Origin: an uncultured Oscillospiraceae bacterium
GTDB taxonomy: Bacteria > Bacillota > Clostridia > Oscillospirales > Oscillospiraceae
Direction of reading: 5' to 3'
Length of the DNA stretch: 50,168 nt
Assembly: GCA_934565415.1 (NCBI GenBank)
Contig: CAKTHQ010000016.1
Span: forward strand, 1 to 50,168
Part shown: piece by piece, positions 22,306-30,957 of the stretch
How the letters are laid out: each line of letters begins with the position of its first letter
Numbering within the stretch: the stretch's first letter is position 1
Program-made: the position numbers and the translations under genes
Notes under the pieces: generated by a model
Database searches by the model: none
The model's input: the letters and a program-made list of their open reading frames with translations, nothing else
What the model was told of the DNA's origin: nothing

Positions 22306-24024
22306 TCAGTTTACACCGATGTTCTTCCAGCCGCTGACATTGCACTCGCCGTCATCATTTTCCCCGACAGACACCAGGGTACCGTCGCTGTACAGGCCAA
22401 CCGTATGGGTATCTCCCGCAAAAATCGCCGCGATATTCTTCCATCCGGCCACATCGCACCGGCCGTCACTGGCTGTATATCCCGCCACGGCAACGGTTCC
22501 GTCACTGCGCAGGCCAAACACATGGCCACTGGCGGCAGCAATCGATACGATATCCTTCCACGTTGCAATTTCTTCCGCATCAGAAGAAGGTTTTCCAACG
22601 CACACAACCGTACCGTCACTGCGTAGGCCTTCCGCATGGGAATAGCCGCCGGAAATGGCCACGATATTCTTCCAGCCGCTCAGATCCCAGTTCTCGGTAG
22701 ACACCACGGTGCCGTCAATCCGAAGTCCGATCGTATAGTCGTCATGTACATAGATTGCCACAATGTCCTTCCATTTGCCGACATTGCACTGGCCTTTCTT
22801 ATTCTCACCCACAGCCGTTACGGTTCCGTCTGCCCGCAGACCCACCGTATGAGAATCTCCGGCACCGATGGCGACAATATTCCTCCACTGGCTGACCTCA
22901 CAGCGGTCATCCTGCAAATTATATCCAACGGCAACCACCGTACCGTCGCTACGCAGGCCCACCGTATGGCTCAAGCCTGCCGCCACAGCCACAATATCGC
23001 CCCACTCGCCTACTTCACATTTGTTGCAGCCATTGCTTCCGACAGCCATGACCGTGCCGTCCGACCGCACGCCTACCGTGTGGCTGAAGCCCGCCGCAAC
23101 CGGTACCGGCTGAACGGTGCTCCTGGCAAGCTGGGCCTGCTGGGCGCTGTCTTCAAAGTCTCCTAAAGCGTGAAAGGCTATGGCTGCCGCAGGATACCGC
23201 TTTGCCTCCACCAGAGCCATGGCCTCCTGATAGGCCTTCCGGTTGCGCTGGCCTTCCTTAGCCAGCTCTACCTTTTGGGGGCTATCCTGGTAGTCTCCCA
23301 GAGCCGTAAAGGCATCCAGGGCTTCGTCGTAGCTTCCGTCATCCAGGAAAGCCTGGGCCTGGCCGTACTCCGCCTCCTGAATCTTCTCCGGGCTGTCCTT
23401 GTAGTCGCCCAGATTCGTAAAGACCTGGATGGCTTCCCGGTAGCTGCCTGCATCCATCAGCGCCTGAGCCTTTTTGTAGTCGCTTGCGGGCTTCAGCACC
23501 TTGATATACAGGCCCACGCCAACACACAGCACCACCGCGGCTGCCACAGCCGCAATCAGCACGGTTTTCCGCTTTCCCGGCACTTCTGTCTTTTCCGGCA
23601 CGCTTTCCTGAATAAATCCGGTGGAAGCGGGCGCCTCTTCCGTTTTAGGCTCCACAAACTGCAGCACCTGATAGGCCCTGCCTCCATTTTTAAACAGGTC
23701 CAGGATCCGGTCCGCCTTTTCTGCGCTTCTGCCCTCCTGCAAAAAGTCCGTCGCTCTCCGGTCCCAGTCTTCCGGCGTCTCCTCCGGCCGGGGGCTGCAC
23801 TCCAAAATGCTCACCTTCCGCTCCAGCCCAATATCCCAGCCCAGATAGGCGGTGGAATTCTCCGCCGCCTCCGTAACCTTTCCTACCAGATATTTTCCGG
23901 CCAGGATGGTCTCCGGCTGCAGATAGGACGGGTCGGCGGTTTCCGTTTTCGGGTCATAGCCGCAATGGGGGCAGGGGTAACCCTGGATGTCTTCCATACA
24001 GCCCAGGCATTTGTTCAGTTCCAT
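22306..24024 (-). CDS. RCC1-propeller membrane protein with a kinase N-lobe remnant (copy 1)
   Basis: A 572-residue protein. Zinc ribbon C6/C9/C18/C21, then residues 39-125 match the N-lobe of the kinase at 25929-28142 (ILAGKYLVG, YLGWDIGLERKV, GGRAYQVLQF). The glycine loop is lost (VTEAAENS) and the Lys of VAIKE has become Leu (VSILE). The whole kinase C-lobe is missing. A membrane helix (153-176), three TPR-like units with the GDYxDS motif (183-302) and seven RCC1-like repeats (309-572) follow. It cannot be an active kinase and is probably a receptor or decoy with its propeller outside. ATG at 24024 behind GAAGGAT; the paralogues start with the same MEL. Confidence 0.87.
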   Translation of the reverse strand: MELNKCLGCMEDIQGYPCPHCGYDPKTETADPSYLQPETILAGKYLVGKVTEAAENSTAYLGWDIGLERKVSILECSPRPEETPEDWDRRATDFLQEGRSAEKADRILDLFKNGGRAYQVLQFVEPKTEEAPASTGFIQESVPEKTEVPGKRKTVLIAAVAAAVVLCVGVGLYIKVLKPASDYKKAQALMDAGSYREAIQVFTNLGDYKDSPEKIQEAEYGQAQAFLDDGSYDEALDAFTALGDYQDSPQKVELAKEGQRNRKAYQEAMALVEAKRYPAAAIAFHALGDFEDSAQQAQLARSTVQPVPVAAGFSHTVGVRSDGTVMAVGSNGCNKCEVGEWGDIVAVAAGLSHTVGLRSDGTVVAVGYNLQDDRCEVSQWRNIVAIGAGDSHTVGLRADGTVTAVGENKKGQCNVGKWKDIVAIYVHDDYTIGLRIDGTVVSTENWDLSGWKNIVAISGGYSHAEGLRSDGTVVCVGKPSSDAEEIATWKDIVSIAAASGHVFGLRSDGTVAVAGYTASDGRCDVAGWKNIAAIFAGDTHTVGLYSDGTLVSVGENDDGECNVSGWKNIGVN

Positions 24025-24065
24025 AGAAATCCTTCCTTCTGTGTACTCTTCAGCCGCAGCTGCGG

Positions 24066-25859
24066 TTATTCGGGCATTGCAATATTTTTCCAGCTGCTGA
24101 CATCGCACTGCCCATCCTCATTTTTGCCCACCGCCACCACGGTGCCGTCACTGCGCAGGCCAACGGAATGGGTATTTCTGGCGCAAATGGCCACAATGTC
24201 CTTCCAGTTTTCTACATTGCATCTTCCGTCGTCCGTGGTACCCAGGGCGACGACGGTACCGTCGCTGCACAGCGCCAGGGTATGGCTCCAGCCGGCGGAA
24301 ACCGCCACAATATCCATCAGACCCCCCGTGGCGCACTGCCCGCGCTTATCATAGCCGGCAGCCACTACGGTACCGTCGCTGCGCAGGCCCACCGTATGGT
24401 GGCCCCCTGCCGAAATGGCAATGATGTCCGTCCAGCTGCTTACATCGCACTGGCCTTCTGCGTTGTTGCCGGTGGCCACCACGGTACCGTCCGCCCGCAG
24501 GCCAACGGTAAAGTCATTCTGGGTGCTGACGGCCACGATGTCCGTCCAGCCGCTTACATTGCACTGGCCCTTTTCGTTGGAGCCGGTAGCGATCACGGTG
24601 CCGTCCTTCTTCAGGCCCACCGTGTGGCTGTTGCCGGCGGAAACGGCTACAATGTCCTTCCAGCCGGACACATTGCACTGGCCGGCAAAATTGTTGTCGT
24701 CATCCGTATTGTCTCCCACGGCCACCACGGTGCCGTCGCTGCGCAGGCCCACCGTATGGTAGCTGCCGCCCTCCACGGCCACGATATCCTTCCAGCTGCC
24801 TACCTTGCACTGGTCGAACTCATTGTTTCCAACTGCTGTCACGGTACCGTCCCCATGGAGGCCGTAGGTTGTCCAGCTGCCTGCCGATACGGTTACGGGC
24901 TGGATGGCGGTTCTGGCCGCCTGGGCCTGGGCCGCGCTGTCCCGGAAGTCTCCCAGGGCCGTAAAGGATACGGCCGCAGCGGGGTACCGCTTTGCTTCCA
25001 TCAGCGCCGTGGCTTTTTCGTAAGCCCGCAGCTTTTCCTGCCCCGCCTGGGCCTCCAGCAGCTTTGCCTGGCTGTCTTCGTAATCTCCCAGTGCCGTGAA
25101 GGCTTCCGCGGCTTCGTCATAGCTGCCCTCTTCCAGCAGGGCCTGGGCTTTGCCGTATTCGGCCTCCCGGATTTTCTCCGGGCTGTCCTTATAGTCGCCC
25201 AGATTCGTAAAGGCCTCAATGGCCTCCGCATAGCTCCCGGCGTCCATCAGCGCCTGGGCCTTTTTATAGTCGCCCGCAGGCTTCAAAACCTTGATGTACA
25301 GGCCCGTACCGAGGCACAGCACTACCACTGCCGCCGCGGCCACGGGAATCCAAAGCTTTCCCTTTGCCTTTTTCTCCGGGACGGTTTTCTGAACCGTTTT
25401 CGAAACGGTCTGCTCGGGAACGGATTCTTCCTTTGCGGGCTCCCCATACTGCATTACCCAGTAGGCTCTGCCCTGATTGCGGAAAAGCTCCAGCACCTGC
25501 TCCGTCTTTCTGCCTTCCTCCAGGAAGGCCTCCGCTCTCTTTTCCGCCTCTTCTTCGGACCCATCCACACCCCAAGACTCGCCGTTCCCGGTATCAGGCG
25601 CCTCCGGGGACTGCTCCACCTTCCAGGGAGTGCACTCCCGAATCCGCACCTTCCGCTCCAGGCCAATATCCCAGCCCAGGTAGGTAACCGTATCGCCGCT
25701 TTCCTCCAGCACCCTGCCCACCAGATATTTCCCGGCCAGGATGGTCTCCGGCTTTAAATGGTCCTCGGCCGTGGTTTCCTTTTCCGGATCATAGCCGCAA
25801 TGGGGGCAGGGATACCCCCCGCTGTTCTCCATACATCCGGGACATTTGTTCAGTTCCAT
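24066..25859 (-). CDS. RCC1-propeller membrane protein with a kinase N-lobe remnant (copy 2)
   Basis: A 597-residue paralogue. Zinc ribbon C6/C9/C18/C21, N-lobe-like region (about 39-145) with KYLVGRVL, YLGWDIGLERKVRI and GRAYWVMQYGE. The loop Gly residues are lost (EESGDT) and the kinase Lys is Arg (VRIRE). The C-lobe with HRD and DFG is absent and the protein passes straight to a membrane helix (about 181-204). Three TPR-like units with GDYKDS and GDYEDS, then seven repeats of the type GLRSDGTVVAVG close the chain. An extra acidic insert (around residues 85-105) is unique to this copy. It lies 41 bases before copy 1 and 69 after the full kinase. Confidence 0.87.
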   Translation of the reverse strand: MELNKCPGCMENSGGYPCPHCGYDPEKETTAEDHLKPETILAGKYLVGRVLEESGDTVTYLGWDIGLERKVRIRECTPWKVEQSPEAPDTGNGESWGVDGSEEEAEKRAEAFLEEGRKTEQVLELFRNQGRAYWVMQYGEPAKEESVPEQTVSKTVQKTVPEKKAKGKLWIPVAAAAVVVLCLGTGLYIKVLKPAGDYKKAQALMDAGSYAEAIEAFTNLGDYKDSPEKIREAEYGKAQALLEEGSYDEAAEAFTALGDYEDSQAKLLEAQAGQEKLRAYEKATALMEAKRYPAAAVSFTALGDFRDSAAQAQAARTAIQPVTVSAGSWTTYGLHGDGTVTAVGNNEFDQCKVGSWKDIVAVEGGSYHTVGLRSDGTVVAVGDNTDDDNNFAGQCNVSGWKDIVAVSAGNSHTVGLKKDGTVIATGSNEKGQCNVSGWTDIVAVSTQNDFTVGLRADGTVVATGNNAEGQCDVSSWTDIIAISAGGHHTVGLRSDGTVVAAGYDKRGQCATGGLMDIVAVSAGWSHTLALCSDGTVVALGTTDDGRCNVENWKDIVAICARNTHSVGLRSDGTVVAVGKNEDGQCDVSSWKNIAMPE

Positions 25860-25928
25860 AATATTCTCCTTTTTTCATATCATTGCAGGAAGCCGTTACC
25901 ACCGGAAACGGCACCGCCCTTATTCACA

Positions 25929-28142
25929 TCACTGCTGATAAAAGCCGATATTCTTCCAGCCGCTTACATTGCACTGGCCGTATTTGTTATTGCCCGTCAC
26001 CGCCACGGTGCCGTCGCTGCGCAGACCCAGGGTATGGGAATTGGTCGCCGCAATTTCCACAATATCCTTCCAGTCCTGCACATCGCACCGGCCATCACCA
26101 TTGTAGCCCGTTGCCACTACGGTACCGTCCTCGCAAAGGCCTACCGTATTGGACCATCCGGTGGCGATTGCCGTAATATTCTCCCAATCAAAGGTGTTGC
26201 ATCGCTCGTCATCGGTAATTCCTACGGCAATCACGGTGCCATCCAAACGCAGACCTGCCGTATGGAAGCCGCCGGCAGAAACTGCAGCAACATCTTCCCA
26301 GCCGTCCACATCACACTTTCCGTCCTCGTTGTTGCCGGCGGCCACAACGGTGCCGTCGATCCGCAGGCCCAGTGTGAAATCATTCTGGGCACTGATCGCC
26401 ACAATGTCCGTCCAGCCGTACACATCGCACTGCCCGTCTCCGTTTGCACCGGCAGCCACAACGGTACCGTCGCTGCGCAGGCCGATGGTGTGGTAATCTC
26501 CCGCCGCAATGGCCACGATGTTTTTCCAGCTGCCGACATTGCACTGGCCCGCATAGTTGCCGTCACCATCCTTGCTGTACCCAACCGCCACTACGGTACC
26601 GTCGCTGCGCAGACCCACCGTATGGTACTTGCCTGCGGACACGGCTACGATATTTTTCCAGCTGCCCACCTCGCATTGGTCGGCATCATTATAGCCTGCG
26701 GCTACCACGGTACCGTCCATATGCAGACCTACCGAGTGAAAGGCCCCCGCAGCAATGGCTGCGGGCTGGATCGTGGTTCTGGCAATCTGGGCCTGCTGGG
26801 CGCTGTCTTCAAAGTCGCCCAGGGCCGTAAAGGCAACGGCCGCCGCAGGGTAACGCTTTGCTTCCATCATGGCTGTGGCTTTGTCGTAAGCCTGCTGCTT
26901 GAGGCGCTTTTCCTCTGCCTTTGCCTCGGCGTCCGTCACCATTTCCGCGCTGTCCTCATAGTCTCCCAGAGCCTGGAAAGCCTCTGCCGCCTCTTCATAG
27001 CTCCCGGCTTCCATCAATTTCTGGGCTTTTTTGTAATCGTCCGCCGGCTTTATCAGCTTGATATAGCCGCCGATGGCCACGCACAGCACCACCGCTGCCG
27101 CCGCACCAATAATCCACAGCCGCTTTGATTTCGTATCGTTTTTCACATTGGAGAAAACCTCGGCCGGAGCTGACGGTGTGGCAACCCGATCCGCAAGGCC
27201 CTGCTCCAGTGCCGCCATGGTCTGGATCCGGTCCTTGGCGGAAACGGCCATGGCCTTTTTCAGAGTTGCCAAGGCATAGCCAGGCATGGTATCCAGCCCC
27301 GGAAGGGTCCAGGAAATGGTGTCCTTGTCCAGCCGGTCAATGGCCGGCGGGGCCACCTTCCCGGTTAGGGTATAGTAAATGGTTGCTGCCATAGCGTATA
27401 CATCCGTCCAGGTGCCGGAGCCGCCCCGCTGGGTGTACTGCTCCAGGGGACTGAAGCCGCCGGTAGCCACCTGCATGGAGGAGGCGCCGTTAGAAGACGT
27501 CAGGTCCTTGGCGGCGCCAAGGTCCAGAATTTCTACCTTCCCGTCCGGGGTCAGCATCAGGTTGCTGGGGCTCAGATCCCGGTGGATCAGGCCTCTTTGA
27601 TGGACCTGCTCCATAGCGTGGATGGCCGGAAGGAAAATATCCTTCGCCCGGTCCCAGGTCATGGTGCCGTTTTTCTTGAGCCGCTCCTTCAGGGTCTCCC
27701 CTTCCACAAAGTCCATAACGATGTAGGCCGTTCCGTTTTCCTGGAACAGGTCCCTAACCTTGACGACGCCGGGAATGCTGTCCACCTTGGCCATTTTCCG
27801 GGCTTCCTTCAGGAACATTTCCATGCCGCCCTGCTGGGCCTGCCGGGCCTGCTCCGTATGGTACCAGGTAATGGTCCGGTCCCCGGGGGTCCGGCTGACC
27901 TGGCCGGAGGGATAGAATTCCTTAATAGCCACCTTCCGGCCCAGGGGGATATCCCAGCCGATATAGGTCATGCCAAAGCCGCCCTGGCCCAGCACCCGGC
28001 CCACCAGATACTTGCCCCGCAGGATGGTCTGCACCGGCAAGGCATAGCCGCCGGACTCTGCCTTCCCCGGATCATAGCCGCAATGGGGGCAGGGATAACC
28101 CTCGAAATCCTCCATGCATCCAAGACATTTTTTCAGTTCCAT
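25929..28142 (-). CDS. transmembrane Ser/Thr kinase with an extracellular seven-repeat RCC1-like propeller
   Basis: A 737-residue protein. Zinc ribbon C6/C9/C18/C21, then a full kinase domain (44-318): GQGGFG (52-57), Lys74 in VAIKE, HRDLSPSN (187-194) and DLG in place of DFG (207-209), with the Asp kept. A membrane helix (342-364) is followed by TPR-like units (370-465) and seven RCC1-like repeats of about 38-45 residues (472-737), enough for one seven-bladed propeller. This is the layout of a PknB-like receptor kinase with the PASTA part replaced by a propeller. A GGAGGAGATAG-like site precedes the ATG. It is the second gene of the cluster, 18 bases after the Cys-rich ORF. Confidence 0.92.
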   Translation of the reverse strand: MELKKCLGCMEDFEGYPCPHCGYDPGKAESGGYALPVQTILRGKYLVGRVLGQGGFGMTYIGWDIPLGRKVAIKEFYPSGQVSRTPGDRTITWYHTEQARQAQQGGMEMFLKEARKMAKVDSIPGVVKVRDLFQENGTAYIVMDFVEGETLKERLKKNGTMTWDRAKDIFLPAIHAMEQVHQRGLIHRDLSPSNLMLTPDGKVEILDLGAAKDLTSSNGASSMQVATGGFSPLEQYTQRGGSGTWTDVYAMAATIYYTLTGKVAPPAIDRLDKDTISWTLPGLDTMPGYALATLKKAMAVSAKDRIQTMAALEQGLADRVATPSAPAEVFSNVKNDTKSKRLWIIGAAAAVVLCVAIGGYIKLIKPADDYKKAQKLMEAGSYEEAAEAFQALGDYEDSAEMVTDAEAKAEEKRLKQQAYDKATAMMEAKRYPAAAVAFTALGDFEDSAQQAQIARTTIQPAAIAAGAFHSVGLHMDGTVVAAGYNDADQCEVGSWKNIVAVSAGKYHTVGLRSDGTVVAVGYSKDGDGNYAGQCNVGSWKNIVAIAAGDYHTIGLRSDGTVVAAGANGDGQCDVYGWTDIVAISAQNDFTLGLRIDGTVVAAGNNEDGKCDVDGWEDVAAVSAGGFHTAGLRLDGTVIAVGITDDERCNTFDWENITAIATGWSNTVGLCEDGTVVATGYNGDGRCDVQDWKDIVEIAATNSHTLGLRSDGTVAVTGNNKYGQCNVSGWKNIGFYQQ

Positions 28143-28160
28143 ACTATCTCCTCTTCCTTT

Positions 28161-28346
28161 TTATTTCTTCCTGCGGGCTGTCCAACTGCCTGCATCACAC
28201 GAACTATATTTATTATAGTACCATATCCATCCAATTTCTTTGTCGCCTGCCAGGCAAGAACCGTTGTTCTCGACCACCGGACCGTACATACCGCATTCTT
28301 TCTGCCGCAAACACATTTCAGCGGGGCATTTGCTTATCTCTTCCAT
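28161..28346 (-). CDS. small Cys-rich protein, first gene of the cluster
   Basis: A 61-residue protein with five Cys (positions 7, 12, 18, 31 and 50), the first three in KCPAEMCLRQKEC, which could bind zinc or an iron-sulfur centre. The rest is polar with Trp and Tyr. It has no signal peptide. AAGGGGAAG lies six bases before the ATG, and the stop is 18 bases from the kinase gene, so it is likely translated and co-transcribed. I cannot assign a family with confidence. The promoter at 28395-28423 is about 50 bases upstream. It may instead be a leader peptide. Confidence 0.55.
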   Translation of the reverse strand: MEEISKCPAEMCLRQKECGMYGPVVENNGSCLAGDKEIGWIWYYNKYSSCDAGSWTARRKK

Positions 28347-28394
28347 AGAGATCTTCCCCTTTTATATCCGTTCTCTTTATAATTATCCTTTTAC

Positions 28395-28423
28395 AGAATA
28401 CACCAGGTTATCACGAAAATCAA
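28395..28423 (-). promoter_or_regulatory. promoter of the 13-gene FHA/kinase cluster
   Basis: Minus strand TTGATT (28418-28423), 17 bases, TATTCT (28395-28400), followed by the Cys-rich ORF and the kinase gene. No other strong promoter was seen inside the cluster. Upstream, GATAATTATC (28499-28508) is a perfect palindrome that could be an operator. Confidence 0.65.
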
Positions 28424-28674
28424 GTACACTTTTCGCAAAATCACGCATTATGCAGCAGTTATTTTCTTTGATTTCCTCGATTTTCTCCATTTTTCGTCGA
28501 TAATTATCAACTCTCATTTCAGGAAGATATGCATCTTTTTTTCGAAAATCCGGACATTTCGCAACTATATATATATATATATATGAATACTTCACGTTTT
28601 TCCAATATTTTTCCATAGTTTTCCTTTGTGAACTTTGCACAGGAACGTTACTTCTATGCTCTGCCCCCATGTGC
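28424..28674. other. AT-rich intergenic region with a TA run
   Basis: About 250 bases without a credible gene. It is much more AT-rich than the rest of the window and contains a 19-base alternating TA run (28566-28584), the palindrome GATAATTATC and two similar GATTT(T)CTC tracts near 28470. It lies between the ABC operon terminator and the cluster promoter, so it probably serves as upstream regulatory DNA. Confidence 0.5.
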
Positions 28675-28709
28675 AAAAAAACCGCCCAGCCGGGAGGGGC
28701 TGAGCGGTT
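28675..28709 (-). terminator. terminator of the ABC transporter operon
   Basis: Minus strand AACCGC-AGCC pairs with GGCT-GCGGTT around a short loop, followed by TTTTTTT. It starts about 15 bases past the stop of the last permease gene. Confidence 0.9.
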
Positions 28710-28723
28710 CCGTATCAAAATCG

Positions 28724-29755
28724 TTATCTGGTTCCTTTGTCGTAGGGGATGCCCTCTGCCTTGGGGGCCCGGGACTTCTTGGAGGTGAAGGCCAGGACGA
28801 TCAGGGTTACGAGGTAGGGCAGCATCCGGTACAGGTGGGAGGAGATGCCGATCTCTGCCAGCCAGTACACACCGTCGCCGTTGATATCGATGCTGGAATA
28901 GGCGGCGGCAATGCACTTAAACAGGCCGAAGAGCAGGGAGGCGCCGGCAATGTTCAGGGGCTTCCAGTTGCCGAAGATCATAACGGCCAGAGCCAAAAAG
29001 CCGAAGCCCGCCACATCGCCGTTAGCGGTACAGTTGGTGGTAGTCAGGGCGTATACAAAGCCGCCCATACCCGCCAGAGCGCCGGAAATAGTGGTACCGG
29101 CATAGCGCATCCGGTAGACATTGATGCCCAGGCTGTCTGCCGCCTGGGGATTTTCGCCGCAGGAACGAAGCCGCAGACCAAAGCGGGTCTTGTACAGCAG
29201 AACGGACATCACGATAAACAGGATAATGCAGATGTAGGTTGCCAGGTACACCTTATTCAGGAAGGTCTCCCCCAGGAAGCCGATATTCTGGCTCTTGGGA
29301 ATGCCGAAGGTGGACTTTTTCAGCATGAACCAGGTGGCGGAGTCGCCGGTCTTCAGGTCCAGGATGTTCTGGCCGTCAATGATCCGGATGAGGAACAGCA
29401 CCAGGGCCGGGGCCATCAGGTTCAGGGCGGTACCGCCGATGGTCTGGTCCGCCTTCAGGTTGATGGAGGCAAAGCTCAAAAGCAGGCTAAACAGGGCGCC
29501 CATGGCAGCGGATACCAGCATAGCCAGAATTTCCAGGCCCTGCAGCGTCAGCCAGTTGCCCTGACGGGCGGCGTTGGCAAACACAGGCAGGTCCTGCATG
29601 GAACGGACGAAGAGGACGCCGATAAAAGCGCCGAAGATCATAATACCCTCGAGAGCCAGGTTGATGATGCCGCTGCGCTCGGCGAATACACCGGCCAGGG
29701 CCACAATCATCAGAGGGACGGCGTAAAGCAGGGTCTGCTGAATGATGAATGTCAT
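28724..29755 (-). CDS. nupQ: ABC transporter permease, BmpA/nucleoside type (second permease)
   Basis: A 343-residue integral membrane protein of the branched-chain/ribose-type permease superfamily, closest to NupQ/YufQ. Family landmarks are PLMIVALAGVFAERSGIINLALEGIM near the start (given here as separate motifs AGVFAERSG and NLALEG) and GENPQAADSLGI with YRYAGT-like context in the middle, which is the loop that meets the ATPase. About eight to nine membrane helices. Its ATG at 29755 overlaps the stop of the first permease as ATGA, and GGAGG precedes it. Likely substrate is a nucleoside, as for BmpA-linked systems; the binding protein gene is not in this window. Confidence 0.85.
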   Translation of the reverse strand: MTFIIQQTLLYAVPLMIVALAGVFAERSGIINLALEGIMIFGAFIGVLFVRSMQDLPVFANAARQGNWLTLQGLEILAMLVSAAMGALFSLLLSFASINLKADQTIGGTALNLMAPALVLFLIRIIDGQNILDLKTGDSATWFMLKKSTFGIPKSQNIGFLGETFLNKVYLATYICIILFIVMSVLLYKTRFGLRLRSCGENPQAADSLGINVYRMRYAGTTISGALAGMGGFVYALTTTNCTANGDVAGFGFLALAVMIFGNWKPLNIAGASLLFGLFKCIAAAYSSIDINGDGVYWLAEIGISSHLYRMLPYLVTLIVLAFTSKKSRAPKAEGIPYDKGTR

Positions 29756-30957
29756 TTCTTGGCCCCTCCTTTCTTGGATTCTGCTTCTTTGGGAGCCTTT
29801 TTCAGCTTGCCCTCCAGCCACATACGGATCACCAGGGAGAAGGCGCTGAGGTACACAATGACGCCGATAATCACATCGGTGATGTACTCGTTGTAGGCGG
29901 TGTAGCCCGTCAGGTTCTGGCCCACAATCTTCAGCATGGCCATGAAGATACCGGTGAAGATGACACCGATAGGATTGTTGATGGCGAGCAGGGCCACCGG
30001 GATGCCGTTAAAGCCCTCGCCGGGGAGGCTCTGGTAGGTGGACCAATAGAACTCCGTGTTGCCGGAGAGCCAGTACAGGGCTGCGCCCGCACCGGCCAGG
30101 CCGCCGGCAATGGCCATGGACAGAACGATATTCCGCTTATCGTTAATACCGGCGTAGCGGGCGGCGTGACGGCTGGAGCCGCAGGCCTTCAGTTCAAAGC
30201 CCAAGGTGGTCTTATTGATGAAGATGTACATGAGGATGGCGATGACGACAGCAATCACAATGCCGCCGTTGACCTGGGAATTGGGGAAGAGCTTATCCAG
30301 CCCTAACTTAGCGGTAGCCACACCGTTGAAGCTGGACTTATAGACATAGGCAGTCTTGGTGCCCTCCACGGTGTTTTTGAAGTTGGACATATCAAAGGCC
30401 CATGTAACGATGTTGGCCGCCAGCCAGTTGGTCATAATACAGGCCAGGACCTCGTTGATATTGAGGAAGGCCTTCAGTGCGCCGGGGATAGCACCCCAAA
30501 GAGCGCCCGCCAGAATGCCGCCCAGGAAGGCCAGCACCCAGATGAGGCCCACGGGCACGCTGCTGCTGGGAATGCCCAGGGCAATCATCAGGGAGGCCAT
30601 GGTGCCCATCAGATACTGCCCGGGAGCACCGATGTTAAACAGGCCCGTCTTATAGGCAATGGCCACGGAAAGGCCGGTCATAATAATGGGGGTAGCACGA
30701 AAGAGCATATTGCCCATAGTCCGGCCGTTAAAGCCCCATTCCAAAGCACCTGCCGCATCCCGGCCCTTGCAGAAAATACCCACAAAAACAATGCGGATGC
30801 CGTCCCACATACCGGACAGGCCAATGGTCTTCTTGGTCAGGCCCACGATGGCAACCACCACGGCGCCCACCGTCAGGCCGATAAGAATGGAAATCAGAGA
30901 AGCAAGCACCTTTTTGGTGGCTTCCTTTTCATAGAGGTTTGACAGACTGTTTTTCAT
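29752..30957 (-). CDS. nupP: ABC transporter permease, BmpA/nucleoside type (first permease)
   Basis: A 401-residue membrane protein of the NupP/YufP type. It has an N-terminal cytosolic stretch, then helices with FRATPIIMTGLSVAIAYKTG and GLFNIGAPGQ, the usual first-permease signature, and FELKACGSSRHAARYAGI as the ATPase-contact loop. It forms the channel with the second permease. The end overlaps the next gene by four bases and its ATG overlaps the ATPase stop by four, so all three genes are translationally coupled. Confidence 0.87.
   Translation of the reverse strand: MKNSLSNLYEKEATKKVLASLISILIGLTVGAVVVAIVGLTKKTIGLSGMWDGIRIVFVGIFCKGRDAAGALEWGFNGRTMGNMLFRATPIIMTGLSVAIAYKTGLFNIGAPGQYLMGTMASLMIALGIPSSSVPVGLIWVLAFLGGILAGALWGAIPGALKAFLNINEVLACIMTNWLAANIVTWAFDMSNFKNTVEGTKTAYVYKSSFNGVATAKLGLDKLFPNSQVNGGIVIAVVIAILMYIFINKTTLGFELKACGSSRHAARYAGINDKRNIVLSMAIAGGLAGAGAALYWLSGNTEFYWSTYQSLPGEGFNGIPVALLAINNPIGVIFTGIFMAMLKIVGQNLTGYTAYNEYITDVIIGVIVYLSAFSLVIRMWLEGKLKKAPKEAESKKGGAKK

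Noticed and set aside
22306..28142. RCC1 genes considered as recent tandem duplications or assembly artefact
   Set aside because: The three genes differ throughout in codons and linkers and have distinct inserts, so they are old paralogues and not copies of one read region.
28566..28584. TA run considered as a CRISPR or origin feature
   Set aside because: There are no spaced repeats, DnaA boxes or replication genes nearby; it is a simple dinucleotide run.
28628..29896. 422-codon plus-strand frame opposite the second permease
   Set aside because: It runs over a strong minus-strand terminator and a conserved permease, with no domain of its own.
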